A stretch of 64,000 bases of DNA from Odontocerum albicorne. Taxonomy: Eukaryota > Arthropoda > Insecta > Trichoptera > Odontoceridae. A program made the translations under genes and the position numbers. Below, in pieces: positions 30,464 through 39,674 of this stretch. Position 1 is the first letter of the stretch, and every line of letters starts with the position of its first letter. The DNA is taken from positions 41,372,766 through 41,436,765 of the forward strand of contig OX463848.1 of assembly GCA_949825065.1 (NCBI GenBank), written 5' to 3'. Below the pieces are notes generated by a model that worked only from the letters and a program-made list of their open reading frames with translations, did no database searches and was not told the origin of the DNA.

Positions 30464-30944
30464 TTGTCAGACCAAACCAAACGATTGTCAGACCCACACT
30501 CCTCTGTGGCTCCGAATGCTGGACGATGTATTACTCTTACTCCAGGCAACTAGAAACTGCTGAAATGCGCATGCTAAGATGGTCAGCTGGTGTGTACCCA
30601 AGAGACAAAATAAAAAGTTCACGCATTCGTGGAAGCCTAGGTGTTACAGACATCAACAGTAAGATGGATGAGAGGTGGATGGATTAAGATGGTGTGGGCA
30701 CGTTGGCTGCAGAGCACCCTATCACATTGTGAACCAGGCAACCTCCATGGATCTTTCTCGAATAACAACCAGAGGAATACCAAAGAATTCGTGGGTGGTG
30801 CAAAAAGATAACCTGGTGCAGAGGCACGGCCTGGGGGACGTAGTCCGGGACAGAAGAGCATACAACCTGAGGACGAGGAGAGCTGACCCCAACAGTTTTC
30901 GCAGACAGTGAGTTGGGATGGAGCCAGGGAGAAGAAGAAAAAGA
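30464..30944 (+). mobile_element. LINE-D 3' fragment inserted in LINE-E (13-bp target duplication)
   Basis: ACATCAACCTTAA occurs at 30451-30463 and 30945-30957. The coding remnant runs QTIVRPTLLCGSECWTMYYS, RQLETAEMRMLRWSAGV, KIKSSRIRGSLGVTDINSKM, then after a frameshift ATSMDLSRITTRGIPKNSW, QKDNLVQRHGLGDVVRDRRA and YNLRTRRADPNSFRRQ to a stop at 30909-30911. The 3' tail is GGGAGAAGAAGAAAAAG. The GSECW and MRMLRW blocks are typical of the region after the RT palm in several insect LINEs. 5'-truncated. Confidence 0.85.
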
Positions 30945-30957
30945 ACATCAACCTTAA

Positions 30958-31060
30958 ATTTACGTTCGTTATATAGTTATAACTTTGTCACCCCGTTATA
31001 AATTCTGTATTATTCTCAGTACACGCATTTCTACACCATTTAAACACACATTTCTACAGC
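30958..31060 (-). mobile_element. LINE-E fragment (continuation)
   Basis: Continues the LINE-E copy after the LINE-D insertion (compare 2419-2460). The border on the right is not clear. Confidence 0.45.
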
Positions 31061-31300
31061 ATCTTAAATTTAAGTGTCAATGTAAATCACATTTAAGTGT
31101 CAATATAAATTATTATTGACACTTAAATGTGAGAAAAAAACAACAAAATAACTTAAATTTAAATAACAGATCTGTTTCGCTTTACTAAACTATTTGTAGT
31201 TTGACAATGCTTTTATAAAGCAAAACAGATCTGTCACTTTAATTTACGTTATTTTACAGATTTAAATATTTTTTTGTGTCAAATCATTCTGTTATATAAA
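31061..31300. repeat. Cluster of inverted repeats
   Basis: CACATTTAAGTGTCAAT and ATTGACACTTAAATGTG (31090-31134) form a 17-bp perfect stem with a short loop. A larger imperfect pair follows: ACAGATCTGTTTCGCTTTAC (31167) and ATAAAGCAAAACAGATCTGT (31215). AAATTTAAATAAC/GTTATTT also pair. The set may be the two ends of a palindromic MITE. Confidence 0.65.
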
Positions 31301-31456
31301 TAACAAATTAATTAATAAGTTATTTTATTTTAATTATTTTAAATATACACACGTCTTGTGTTTTATTGCATACTTGATGAAATAAATAAATTTAATTTAC
31401 GTCGTAATTTGTTTAATCACTGTTTTTTTTTTCAAATTATATGTATAATAGTATAA

Positions 31457-31492
31457 CCCTACCGGTTTCAAGGTTTTACCTCATCATCTGGT
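31457..31492 (-). ncRNA. Hammerhead-like motif, PLE copy 2, left inverted end (degraded)
   Basis: Minus strand CCAGAUGAUGAGGUAAAACCUUGAAACCGGUAGGG. The U of CUGANGA is changed to A and one loop base is lost; GAAACCGGUAGGG is intact. Confidence 0.3.
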
Positions 31493-31526
31493 ACAAGTTT
31501 GAATACAATTCAGTCTTGTTTATGCA

Positions 31527-31564
31527 CCCCTGATGATAAGGTGAAAACCTTGAAACCGGTAGGG
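31527..31564 (+). ncRNA. Hammerhead-like motif, PLE copy 2, internal
   Basis: CCC|CUGAUGA|U|AAGGU-GAAA-ACCUU|GAAAC|CG|GUA|GGG. Stem II is five Watson-Crick pairs here (A-U replaces the G-U closing pair of other copies), the best pairing in the window. Confidence 0.6.
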
Positions 31565-31592
31565 CTATACCGTTATAAGTAAATAAACGAAT

Positions 31593-31827
31593 TTATTCTG
31601 AAATGGCTAATCATTGTCACCGTGAAAACCATACTTTTTCTATCGATGATGCCAAATTCTTACATATCAGTAGTAACGGAAATAAATTGGACAGATTAGA
31701 GGCCCTAGAAATGTCTATGTCAGTTCATCGAGCCGAACATCTGGTAAACACATACATCCCTAAAATCTCCCCGCTCCTGGCCGAAATCGTCCCATACCTC
31801 CCTTACCCCTCAGTCCCCAACCGTTGA
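31593..31827 (+). pseudogene. PLE endonuclease C-terminal part
   Basis: The frame MANHCHRENHTFSIDDAKFL, ISSNGNKLDRLEALEMSMSV, HRAEHLVNTYIPKISPLLAE, then IVPYLPYPSVPNR and a stop at 31825-31827. It is almost the same as 25238-25391 but lacks the GVY..YIG half, which was lost at the junction with terminal repeat sequence near 31590. It shows the natural end of the PLE ORF, about 35 bp before the downstream terminal repeat. Confidence 0.8.
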
Positions 31828-31876
31828 AGGGTGTATGTCGGTACCAGTTCGAACAGAATTTAATCTTGTTTGTGCT

Positions 31877-31914
31877 CCCCTGAAGATGAGGTGAAAGCCT
31901 TGAAACTGGTAGGG
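31877..31914 (+). ncRNA. Hammerhead-like motif, PLE copy 2, right end
   Basis: CCC|CUGAAGA|U|GAGGU-GAAA-GCCUU|GAAAC|UG|GUA|GGG. Stem II has a U-G wobble beside the loop; all core bases are present. Confidence 0.55.
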
Positions 31915-32030
31915 TTATACCGTTATAAAAAAGTGGAATAAACAGTGTTTGATAAAATAAATAAACGGTGTTTGACTAAAACAATTACAATGTCTTTAAA
32001 CCTTCACAGGGTTAATGCTTTAACTATAAA

Positions 32031-32519
32031 TGGTATGTAATATTATTTATACTATATTATTATTTTAGGTCGTATGAGTATTCGTTCGTCAATCATTAAA
32101 TAATAAATTAAAATAAATCTTTTAGGGGTTCATTTATTATATTCTAATTCTAGTGATTTTATTGATACAATGTTCTTGATACGAAGCCTGTGACGTTGTT
32201 GTATTAATTAAATAAATCCTTACATATTCATATGATGTTATACTGAGTATATAGTCAGCCATCACAGATATGGTTAGGGAGCCGCAGCACAGCTTCCACA
32301 TTACGTAAGGTTCTTCGGCAAACATAAGCCGTTGATTCCATCACAGTATTACCGAAAGGGCGACCCTCAGGAGGGGGTAGACGATATGGGAGACGGTAAG
32401 GGTAGGTTGTAAGAAAAGGTGACGTCACCGCTGTTGAAACTTCGACAAATTTAAATTCTCTACTAAAGTTATAGGTTTCGGAGGTAACATATGTTATAAC
32501 TATTCTCCGATAAAGCTTC
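32031..32519. other. Unassigned
   Basis: A GC-richer patch at 32330-32420 (GGGCGACCCTCAGGAGGGGG) lies inside an 88-codon minus-strand frame (32521-32255) with no recognised motif. Not called as a gene. Confidence 0.35.
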
Positions 32520-32521
32520 AT

Positions 32522-32640
32522 TCAACTTCTCGTAGCTTAGTTGGTAAGATGCTTGTTTTACACCCGAGGGTTTCGCGATCGATTACTTATGGTACCAAAC
32601 AAAATAAAAAAAAAAAGGGTTTCGTCTGGTTAGGAGTTCT
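32522..32640 (+). mobile_element. SINE2-like tRNA-derived repeat, copy 2
   Basis: TCGTAGCTTAGTTGGTAAGA contains a good A box (TAGCTTAGTTGG). The B box (GGGTTTCGCGATCGATTAC) is degraded. GGTACCAAA plus poly-A follows, like the ATTTCCTTTGGTACTTAAAA body of copy 3. Confidence 0.55.
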
Positions 32641-32674
32641 TTTGGTCATAATAATCACATATTCTAGACTCGCA

Positions 32675-32765
32675 CCTCACACTTTTGATTTGTATATTCT
32701 CTCCACGTGTCCAAACCATATTAAAGTTCCTTTCATCATCTTACTTAAGATATCCATTTTATTCA
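32675..32765 (-). mobile_element. LINE-E scrap
   Basis: CACGTGTCCAAACCATATTA, AAGTTCC..CATCATCTTACTTAAG corresponds to the LINE-E segment around its HVERMN motif (compare 1035-1080). Confidence 0.45.
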
Positions 32766-33229
32766 TGCATTAATTTGTGAAAAACAAATTGTTGAACTCA
32801 CTTAAATGATTGCTTGTTATTCCTAGTTTTCCATTATTATTTTTTCTAGTCTCTCTCCCGTCTACTATCGACTACAGGTTTATTTACTTCGTTAAAAAAA
32901 AACAATTTCCCCTTTTTATAGAATTTCTTTAATTTCAAGTATATCTGACTCAAACCTTAACATTGACAAAGAAAAGTCTATTCTTTAATATATTTTTAAT
33001 ATTTTATTAAACTAATCATGACATATTTTCTTCACTTTGCCACATTTTTAAGATAACTTAGTACAATACTGTTTCTAGATCATAACGAGCATCTACGAAT
33101 AATCACCCCAACAGAATATAAGGGAGGTCGATAAACACTAATGTCACGAACAAGACTGACATTTCGTTATCTAGCATATAAGCTACAGAAATACATGAAT
33201 TCATGTGTAAAATGGCCTTTGAATAATTT
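32766..33229. other. Unassigned
   Basis: AT-rich, no feature seen. Confidence 0.4.
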
Positions 33230-33234
33230 CAGTC

Positions 33235-33335
33235 CGAAAGTAAATCTACCACGAATCAAACCTAGAGCGATCGCTTGCTTAGCGCGAATGCGAACCGTCA
33301 GACTACAACCGTCGGCGTTTATTGAACATTTTCCT
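33235..33335 (-). mobile_element. SINE3 (tRNA-like), copy 1
   Basis: Minus strand CGCTAAGCAAGCGATCGCTC, TAGGTTTGATTCGTGGTAG aligns with 36430-36520, where the B box reads AGGTTCAATTCCTGG. A tRNA-like arm order is visible but no full cloverleaf. Confidence 0.45.
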
Positions 33336-33485
33336 CCGTTTAAAATTTAATTGGAAAAATTAACATTCAGAATATAAAACATAATAAGCATTATTATTGT
33401 ATTAAAATGAATTGGTTAATATTTTAGTACTATTTTAAATTGCGATATGAAGCGAACAACGTTTTGCTTTAACCAATTGAAAGTG
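33336..33485. other. Unassigned
   Basis: Short AT-rich spacer before the palindromic mariner. Confidence 0.4.
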
Positions 33486-33657
33486 TTGGGTGTTAACATA
33501 AGTTGTGTTCGTTTTTTCCAAATTTAAAAATGAGCACCAAAAGTAAAACAAAATGGTAAAGGTTATACGTCATTCGAAAGAAAATTTTCTACTCTACAAG
33601 ATATTGTGTTTGCTTTTACGTTACATATATTATTTTATTTGATTACAAGTCTTCAAA

Positions 33658-33879
33658 ATGGAATGTCGAGTAGACGAAAGTGAGCATTTTCGACACCTCC
33701 TTCTGTTCGCGTTCAATCGAGGGAATAAAGCTGCCAAAGCTGCTCGCGAACTCGACGAGAACCGCTTAAACCATAATATTCATGAAGATCCCCTTCAAAC
33801 CACAGTAGAATTGGCTGAGCCGATAAATTGTAGTCACATGACTGTATACCGCCATCTTAAATCTGTAATGATGCAGTAA
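33658..33879 (+). pseudogene. Mariner M6 transposase N-terminus, left arm
   Basis: MECRVDESEHFRHLLLFAFN and RGNKAAKAARELDE give the first HTH. About 35 codons are then missing compared with the right arm, and the second HTH follows (NHNIHEDPLQTTVELAEPIN, HMTVYRHLKS). Translation stops at 33877-33879, and no catalytic domain follows. Confidence 0.78.
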
Positions 33880-33889
33880 AGGAACCTTT

Positions 33890-34340
33890 GCTTGTGGCCA
33901 TGCGTAACTCCATGATGCGCGAGCAAACCAGCAGAAATTGTCGAACGTTGATTTTTGTTGTTTTCACTCAAAATATGTGGAACTCAAGCGCCGAACTTCT
34001 GGACATTTCCCATTGATTTAAGATGGCAGTATACAGTCATGGGACAACAATTCATCTGCTCAGCCAATTTTACGGTGGTTTGAAGGGGATCTTCATGAAT
34101 AATATGGTTTAAGCAATCTTCATCGAAGTACACTGGTTGTCTGGAACGCTCCATGTCTTTCAGGTCGAAATTACCGTCTTTGAAACGCAAAAACCATCAA
34201 CGAACTGTCCTTTTATTCATAGCATCTCCACCGTACACTTCGCAAATATCGCGAGCAGGTTTGGCAGCTTTATTTCCTTGATTGAACGCGAACAGAAGGA
34301 AGTGTCGAAAATGCTCACTTTTGTCTACTCGATATTCCAT
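33890..34340 (-). pseudogene. Mariner M6 transposase N-terminus, right arm
   Basis: Starts MECRVDKSEHFRHFLLFAFN near 34340 and keeps the segment ..ICEVYGGDAMNKRTVR..FLRFKDGNFDLKDMERSRQP that the left arm lost. It reaches HIIHEDPLQTTVKLAEQMNC and GNVQKFGA, then degrades towards 33890 (SENNKNQRSTISAGLLA). An in-frame stop breaks WFLRF. The first catalytic Asp would come next but lies at the fusion point and is gone. Confidence 0.75.
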
Positions 34341-34480
34341 TTTGATGGCTTGTAATCAAATAAAATAATATATGTAACGTATAATCAAATACAACATCTT
34401 GTAGAGCAGAAAATTTACTTTTGGTGCTCATTTTTAAATTTGAAAAAAAAAACAGACACAACTTATGTTAACACCTAATA

Positions 34481-34719
34481 CTTTGCTCAACTTTTATGTC
34501 TAGTGAATGCAGTATTATAAAAATAAAATAGTTTATTCTTTTAGTCAACACTGCTGAGCAAGCAACAACAAATTCAAGTCTAGACGTAAGCAATGGAAAG
34601 TTTGTAAAAGTATTTATTTCGCTCTTTTGAGTTATTTATGTTGGTAATTTAAGATAACAACTATCATAGAGAAATACTACAACATTTGAACGAGATCAAC
34701 AAAATATATGTTTTTTTAT
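34481..34719. other. Unassigned
   Basis: No feature seen. Confidence 0.4.
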
Positions 34720-34885
34720 TTTATAAATGACAAGAAATATAATATACATAACTTGCGAAAAAACAACAGGTAATTTAATTTGAGCACACAATTTTAATGA
34801 ATCTGGGTTTATTGCCTTTCATTTGTCGTATCCTCAATAAATAAGCTTTTGCCTGTATCTCACTGAGGACAAATTCTTGGTGCAA
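34720..34885 (-). mobile_element. LINE-G 3' UTR, copy 4 (short)
   Basis: ATAAATGACAAGAAATATAA, ACAGGTAATTTAATTTGAGC, GAATCTGGGTTTATTGCC and TTTTGCCTGTATCTCACTGA match the last 165 bp of LINE-G on the minus strand. Confidence 0.7.
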
Positions 34886-35419
34886 GAAACTGTTTATTCT
34901 TCCTACCAAATAATGTGTAAACACGTGTCGTTGGATTCAAATTCAGCATGTCTCCAATAATTGTGCTCCAACGTATAGGTATAACTAAATTCCTATTACT
35001 GAACAACCTTCCTTACAACGTACCGCAAGACTGTTAGATCACCTACTACAGCCCTTCAATCTTCTAGGTTGAGTCTTTTAAGGTCTCATGAAATATTACC
35101 CTCTTGTCGCTGTCTGACCTACTCAGTAGCAGGACATTAAATTCGTTTATACGATAGGCAATCCCTCGTGATTGGGTATAATTGTTAACTATCCAGCTGA
35201 TAGAAAACGCCTATGCTTCTATTGGCGTATTGTGTGCAAGCTGTTGCATTTCAGCAAGCGTACATTTTTTAAATATTAAATGAAATGTTTTGACGACAAG
35301 TAAATCCAAGAAAATCTGCAGGTTATGTCTACTGTAATCTTTCCTAAGGCCGAGTTTTTTAAATAGCGCTATAAAAATGTAATAAACAGCACATACATCC
35401 ATCTTGTCGTGTAACTAAT
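34886..35419. other. Unassigned
   Basis: Possible LINE-like vestige (AAGCTGTTGCATTTCAGCAA resembles AAGCTGTTGTACTTCGGCAA at 6580), otherwise nothing. The latter suggests a shared repeat of about 30 bp. Confidence 0.35.
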
Positions 35420-35775
35420 GACTGAGCATCGACTTCTTATCATGGAGTCCTTGACAATTCCTTTCTTCCATCCATCCCAGCCCTTCGCGGTTCAAATACC
35501 TGTTATTAAGGATAGTTCTGTTGCGCCTCTCACTTGGTCAGTCCAACGTATTGGGACTCTTCCTTTTGTGCGTCGTCCTTCTAAGCTACTAGCCTCTCCA
35601 AACTGTATCCTTGGCCATGAGCAATCGTGGCCACATTGTCGACAATCTGTCGGTGATACTCAGTTCTTCGAAAATTAAGGCATTAATTTGCCTTGCCGTC
35701 CATAGAATTCGTTACATTGTTTTCCAGCACCACATTTCAAATGCATGTATTTTACTTGTATGTCTCTCGCTTCCT
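35420..35775 (-). mobile_element. LINE-F ORF-end remnant
   Basis: On the minus strand frames give IHAFEMWCWKTM, RILWTARQINALIFEELSIT and, after a shift, TTKGRVPIRWTDQVRGATEL and EGLGWMEERNCQ. This is the AFEMW..R+L+I.WT segment and the RWTDQ+ tail of insect LINE ORF2 proteins, different in sequence from LINE-R and LINE-D. Several stops and frameshifts. Confidence 0.6.
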
Positions 35776-35879
35776 CTCAGAGCCCGCATATCCTCGCTGT
35801 GCGTAAATATTGCGAAAACAAGAGACTTAACATGGCGTATTTTCATCGTGATGACGATGGCATCTTATTTATTTTATTT

Positions 35880-36385
35880 ATTTATTTATTTATTATTACA
35901 CATGACAAGAAATATACACAATTTGAGAAAAAACCACAGGTGATTTGATTTGGACATACAATTTTAATGGATCTGGGTTAGTTGCCTTTAATTTGTCGTA
36001 TCTCCAGTAAACTAGGCATTTGCCTGTATCTCACTGAGGATATTTAGCATGAAAAAAATAAATCGATACTTCTTTCCGATTTTTGATTACACAAAAACAA
36101 AACCCCGTTGCACGCTCTCATCAACCTGACAAACAGTGACACTCAACTACAACTGGAAACATCTTGCGAAATTCAACTCCTCACACATCATCACTCCAGA
36201 AAGACCAAAAATATTCATCCCGCAATATACCGCACACAATCATAAGAATAAAAAGAAAAATTAAAACAAAAAATACACAGAAACACAAATACAAAAACAA
36301 CCAAAATTAAAACAACAAGAAGAAACCCACACTCACGAGCTCACACACATATTTCCCATTCGTCATTCATCCTGAAAGCCCAAGA
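35880..36385 (-). mobile_element. LINE-G 3' UTR, copy 5 (long)
   Basis: The tail ATTTATTTATTTATTATTAC at 35876 is followed by the complete LINE-G 3' UTR on the minus strand (CCAGTAAACTAGGCATTTGC, AACCTGACAAACAGTGACAC, GAGCTCACACACATA). It includes the ORF end LGFQDE (stop at about 36366), as at 7620. Confidence 0.78.
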
Positions 36386-36419
36386 AAAATAATAAACTAC
36401 AGAAAAAACATAAGTAAAC

Positions 36420-36520
36420 AAGGGTTAATAGTCCACAAATGAATCTGCCAGGAATTGAACCTAGAGCGCTTGTTTGCTTAGCGTGAATAATAAATTTTAG
36501 ACCACGGTCGTTGACAAAAA
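36420..36520 (-). mobile_element. SINE3 (tRNA-like), copy 2
   Basis: Minus strand: GACCGTGGTCTAAAATTTAT, CACGCTAAGCAAACAAGCGC, TCTAGGTTCAATTCCTGGCA. The B box is good and the A-box region weak. A decayed tRNA gene is the alternative. Confidence 0.5.
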
Positions 36521-37133
36521 TACATATTTTGTAAAAAGTGTCTTTTTTTGGGTGCATACTCGTATATACATATTATATAATGGAATCTAATGAAATAACT
36601 TTTGAATCCTTGATTCACATGTCAAAACAAACATTACCAAATCATATATTCAAATAGAAAAACGTAATGAGATGATAACTCGAGAAAATCACGTAACGAA
36701 CATGAATTTTAGGGATGAATATTTTTGCAAAGTAATATAATAAAAGTTCACCGCCCACCATTATTTATGTCGTCTCGTGAAATTTCTTGAACACCTCCAA
36801 ATTAGCTAAGCAAGTGAATAATCATATTAACACGTTCACAAGTTGTTTCGTCAAACAATAACTAAGGGGATGTAGGTATGCAAATGGAGGAGAATGGCGT
36901 AAAATGGCGCCACGTACACTGGCAAAATTATCATGAAGGCGTGCCGCCGTCAAACTACTTTTCCTTTAATTAAATTTCATAAAGACGAACATGAAGATTC
37001 GTTAGAATCTCATATTCATTGTTAAAGTTAGCAATATGACAACTTGAAGACAGTTTAATTGCATTACTACTGAATATACTTATTGGTCCAATGTCTTTAT
37101 GACCATGCAGTTGCCCCTCCTGCATCCACATTG
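36521..37133. other. Unassigned
   Basis: AT-rich, no repeat relation or gene recognised. Confidence 0.4.
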
Positions 37134-37135
37134 TA

Positions 37136-38094
37136 TGAGTCATATCCAGAAAGTAAGTGTACTGAATTTTTGTAGGTTACAATTTTTTTTATTTAAACAA
37201 AAAAATTACGTGGTTACCGTAGTACATATGTAAGCTATTTTTCGACATAGTCGCCATTCCTCTCAATACAGGTGGTGAAGCGGGGTATCAACTTTTTGAT
37301 GCCTTCCTCGAAGTAGTTTCCCGCCAACCACTCCGTCCACTTCTCCACGTCCTCCTTTACCTCCTCGTCGGTTGAAAACCTTTTTCCACCCATGTGCAAC
37401 TTCAGGGAGGTAAAGAGATAGTAATCTGAAGGTGCTAGGTCAGGGGAATGCGCGGGATGGTTCAGGACATCCCATTTAAACGAGGCGAGCAGTTCCTTCG
37501 TGGCGTTGGCCGTGTGTGGTCTGGCATTGTCGTGCAGCAGGCAGACTCCCTTTGTCAGCATGCCTCTCCTCTTGTTCTGAATCGCCCTCCGCAATTTTTT
37601 TAGGGTCTCACAGTATCTTGCAGAGTTGATGGTCTCCCCTTGAGGCATATATTCAATTAAAATTATGCCTTGACAGTCCCAAAACACGGATGCCATGATT
37701 CTCTTGGCTGAAATTGTGGTTTTGAACTTTTTGGCGGAGGGTTAAGAGGTGTGACGTGACCGTTTTTAAACTCGCGACACCACTTGTACACACTCGTACG
37801 ATTCATAGCTTTATCACCATATGCAATTTTCACCTCATTATAAACCTCAACCGGAGGTTTTCCCTTCCAAACGAGATAACGGATCACGCCGCGTATTTCG
37901 CACTTGGCGGGAGATTGGATTGACATTTTTTATGAAACGTGTTGTCGCGTCGACACTTCTCAACGTACTGACCTCGAACCGGTCTCGTTGCGGAGGGGAA
38001 GGGTCAGGCTATACGAAAGTGTAGCCAACATGTCGAAAATAAAATCCATCCGGTCGTGAGAGCCTCAGTACACTTACTTTCTGGATATGCATAG
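37136..38094 (-). mobile_element. Mariner M1, copy 4 (shared internal deletion)
   Basis: TA flanks at 37134-37135 and 38095-38096; TIR core ATCCAGAAAGTAAGTGTACT at both ends. 959 bp, the same length as copy 2 and with the same junction. It lies in the opposite orientation to copies 1-3. Confidence 0.93.
37235..37926 (-). pseudogene. Mariner M1 transposase, deleted
   Basis: The N-terminal frame (37926-37663) opens MSIQSPAKCEIRGVIRYLVW and ends after the shared deletion. The catalytic half (37696-37235) is fully open: VFWDCQGIILIEYMPQGETI, HDNARPHTA (second Asp), SPDLAPSDYYLF (third Asp), NGDYVEK. It is the cleanest copy of the deleted subfamily. The second HTH and the first catalytic Asp are absent and the two frames overlap out of phase, so no active transposase results. 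Confidence 0.92.
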
Positions 38095-38096
38095 TA

Positions 38097-38360
38097 TATT
38101 ATCAACTGACGATTTGATGACAATAGTGCGACTTGATGATAACAATATTTTTTTGTATAGGAATGAAACGTGGACGCAGAAAAATACTAAAAGGAGCCGA
38201 ATAAATGCTGCACAAATACACATCGAAACTTCAAGATATTCACAGAGATCTTAAAAAGTTTGAGAGAAACAAAGTCAACGAAAAGAAAGAAAAATAAATA
38301 ACAAAAGTCACGCCGTGACGTTGAATTATTGTTAAAAAACAAAACGTGACAGTGTACTCG
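38097..38360. other. Unassigned spacer
   Basis: No feature seen. Confidence 0.4.
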
Positions 38361-38376
38361 TATGTATGTTTGTCTG

Positions 38377-38672
38377 CTTACGTATTGTCGATTTATTTGT
38401 AACGATTACTTATTTTCACTTACGTATTGTCGATTTATTTGTAACGATTACTTATTTTTACTTACGTATTGTCGATTTATTTGTAACAATTACTTATTTT
38501 CACTTACGTATTGTCGATTTATTTGTAACGATTACCTATTTTCACTTACGTTTTGTCGATTTATTTGTAACGATTACTTATTTTCATTTACGTATTGTCG
38601 ATTTATTTGCAACGATTACTTATTTTCACTTACGTTTTGTCGATTATTTATAACGACTACTTATTTTCACTT
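38377..38672 (+). repeat. 42-bp minisatellite, 7 units, with an open frame
   Basis: Unit starts (CTTACGTATTGTCGATTTAT) at 38377, 38419, 38461, 38503, 38545, 38587 and 38629. Because 42 is a multiple of three, a frame of 143 codons (38362-38793) stays open and repeats the 14-residue block LTYCRFICNDYLFS, then enters a hydrophobic FLSFLMCFNTVFLFVFF stretch. There is no start context, splice or homology evidence for a gene. Substitutions such as TAC to TTT keep the frame, but so few units cannot show selection. Confidence 0.9.
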
Positions 38673-39389
38673 ATTTTTTAATGTGAGTAATTTTTTGTCT
38701 TTTTTAATGTGTTTTAACACTGTTTTTCTGTTTGTTTTTTTTTCTATCATATTTATTGTATATTATTTACTGTACCATTTAAAAATACATTAATTATTTG
38801 ACGAAAGAGCTGTCATTTCCTCTGTTGACAGAAGTGTAAAAAGTACACCGACAACAGATCAGATACCATGGAAAGGAATGCATTTAAATCAAACGAAAAT
38901 AATGAAAATAAAGAATAATTCTTGACGGTCATTGAAAGGTTTTAATCATAGGTATAGTAGTTTTCTATCTAACGATAATCATTGAAACAAATTATTGTAC
39001 TTAACATTTAATACAGGTAAAACCCAATTACATAAGATTACAAGTAAAAAATTAAATAAAAACGTCTAAATAATAAAATGAAATATCGTCAATTAAAGGA
39101 AAAAGAAGGGATGTTGGAGAAGAAAAGTGAGGGATGCTGGATAGGAAAAGACAATTGTGAATGAAACACATCACATGACTGACTTGAGATTAATTTTGCA
39201 TTACTAAATTGAATGTAATATTACTGATAAATACTTTAATCACAAGTTGTCATATACACAATTCTATCCGCATCATAATCTCAACAACCCCATTGATGTC
39301 AAGTCCAACAACTCACCAAAATTCATATATTTAATTGCCATTCCCATTACTATCATACCATTTTGATATTGAGGTAGGACAAGATGGAT
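38673..39389. other. Unassigned
   Basis: AT-rich. The phrase TAAAACCCAATTACATAAGA (39017) is echoed at 39508 (TTTTAACCCAATTACATAAA), hinting at a duplicated segment of about 60 bp. Confidence 0.4.
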
Positions 39390-39475
39390 GTAGAAAAGGA
39401 AAAATATTTGTGCCGAGATAGAAAATTCTAGCGCTCTGTTCTCCCTACCTTTTACAACAGAGAAACCACATGATG
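39390..39475 (+). mobile_element. LINE-E 3' end scrap
   Basis: GATGGATGTAGAAAAGGAAA, TGCCGAGATAGAAAATTC, GCGCTCTGTTCTCCCTACC and ACAACAGAGAAACCACATGA follow the LINE-E extreme 3' end on the plus strand. Confidence 0.5.
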
Positions 39476-39584
39476 GTATTACAATTTATTTTACATATGA
39501 TACAATTTTAACCCAATTACATAAAATAACAAGGAAACAATAAAATAATAAAGTCTTAATATAGCATAACGACAACAGGCAAAT

Positions 39585-39674
39585 TTAGCTATTTGACTAA
39601 TATTTTCTATCATTTGGTAAATACTAGTCAAATAACTATTCTATTATTCGGAAAATACTAGTCAAATAACTATT
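39585..39674. repeat. 34-bp minisatellite, left part (about 2.5 units)
   Basis: Units of CTATCATTTGGAAAATACTA GTCAAATAACTATT with variants (TTTGGTAAATAC, CTATTATTCGG). Separated from the main array by the LINE-R insertion. Confidence 0.9.

Larger units (their letters stand above)
31410..32030 (+). mobile_element. Penelope-like element, 5'-truncated, copy 2
   Basis: The order is: minus-oriented terminal sequence, 35-bp centre, plus-oriented terminal sequence (to about 31585), the C-terminal part of the GIY-YIG ORF, then a second plus-oriented terminal sequence. Two plus repeats around a coding piece plus an inverted piece at the outside is the layout described for PLE with pseudo-LTRs. At the far right it continues into ACAATGTCTTTAAACC..GCTTTAACTATAAA, the complement of the element's own left end. 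Confidence 0.8.
33486..34478. mobile_element. Palindromic fusion of two mariner 5' ends (family M6)
   Basis: Left end GGGTGTTAACATAAGTTGTG and right end CACAACTTATGTTAACACC are inverted copies of one TIR; the right flank is TA (34479-34480) and the left flank is TG. Both halves begin with the same TIR, 5' UTR and transposase start and converge in the middle, so no 3' end of a mariner is present. Arms match for about 170 bp outside the ORF plus much of the coding part. Confidence 0.8.

Noticed and set aside
36430..36510. tRNA gene on the minus strand
   Set aside because: B box present, but D arm and acceptor stem do not form and a sister copy at 33235 shows it is a dispersed repeat.
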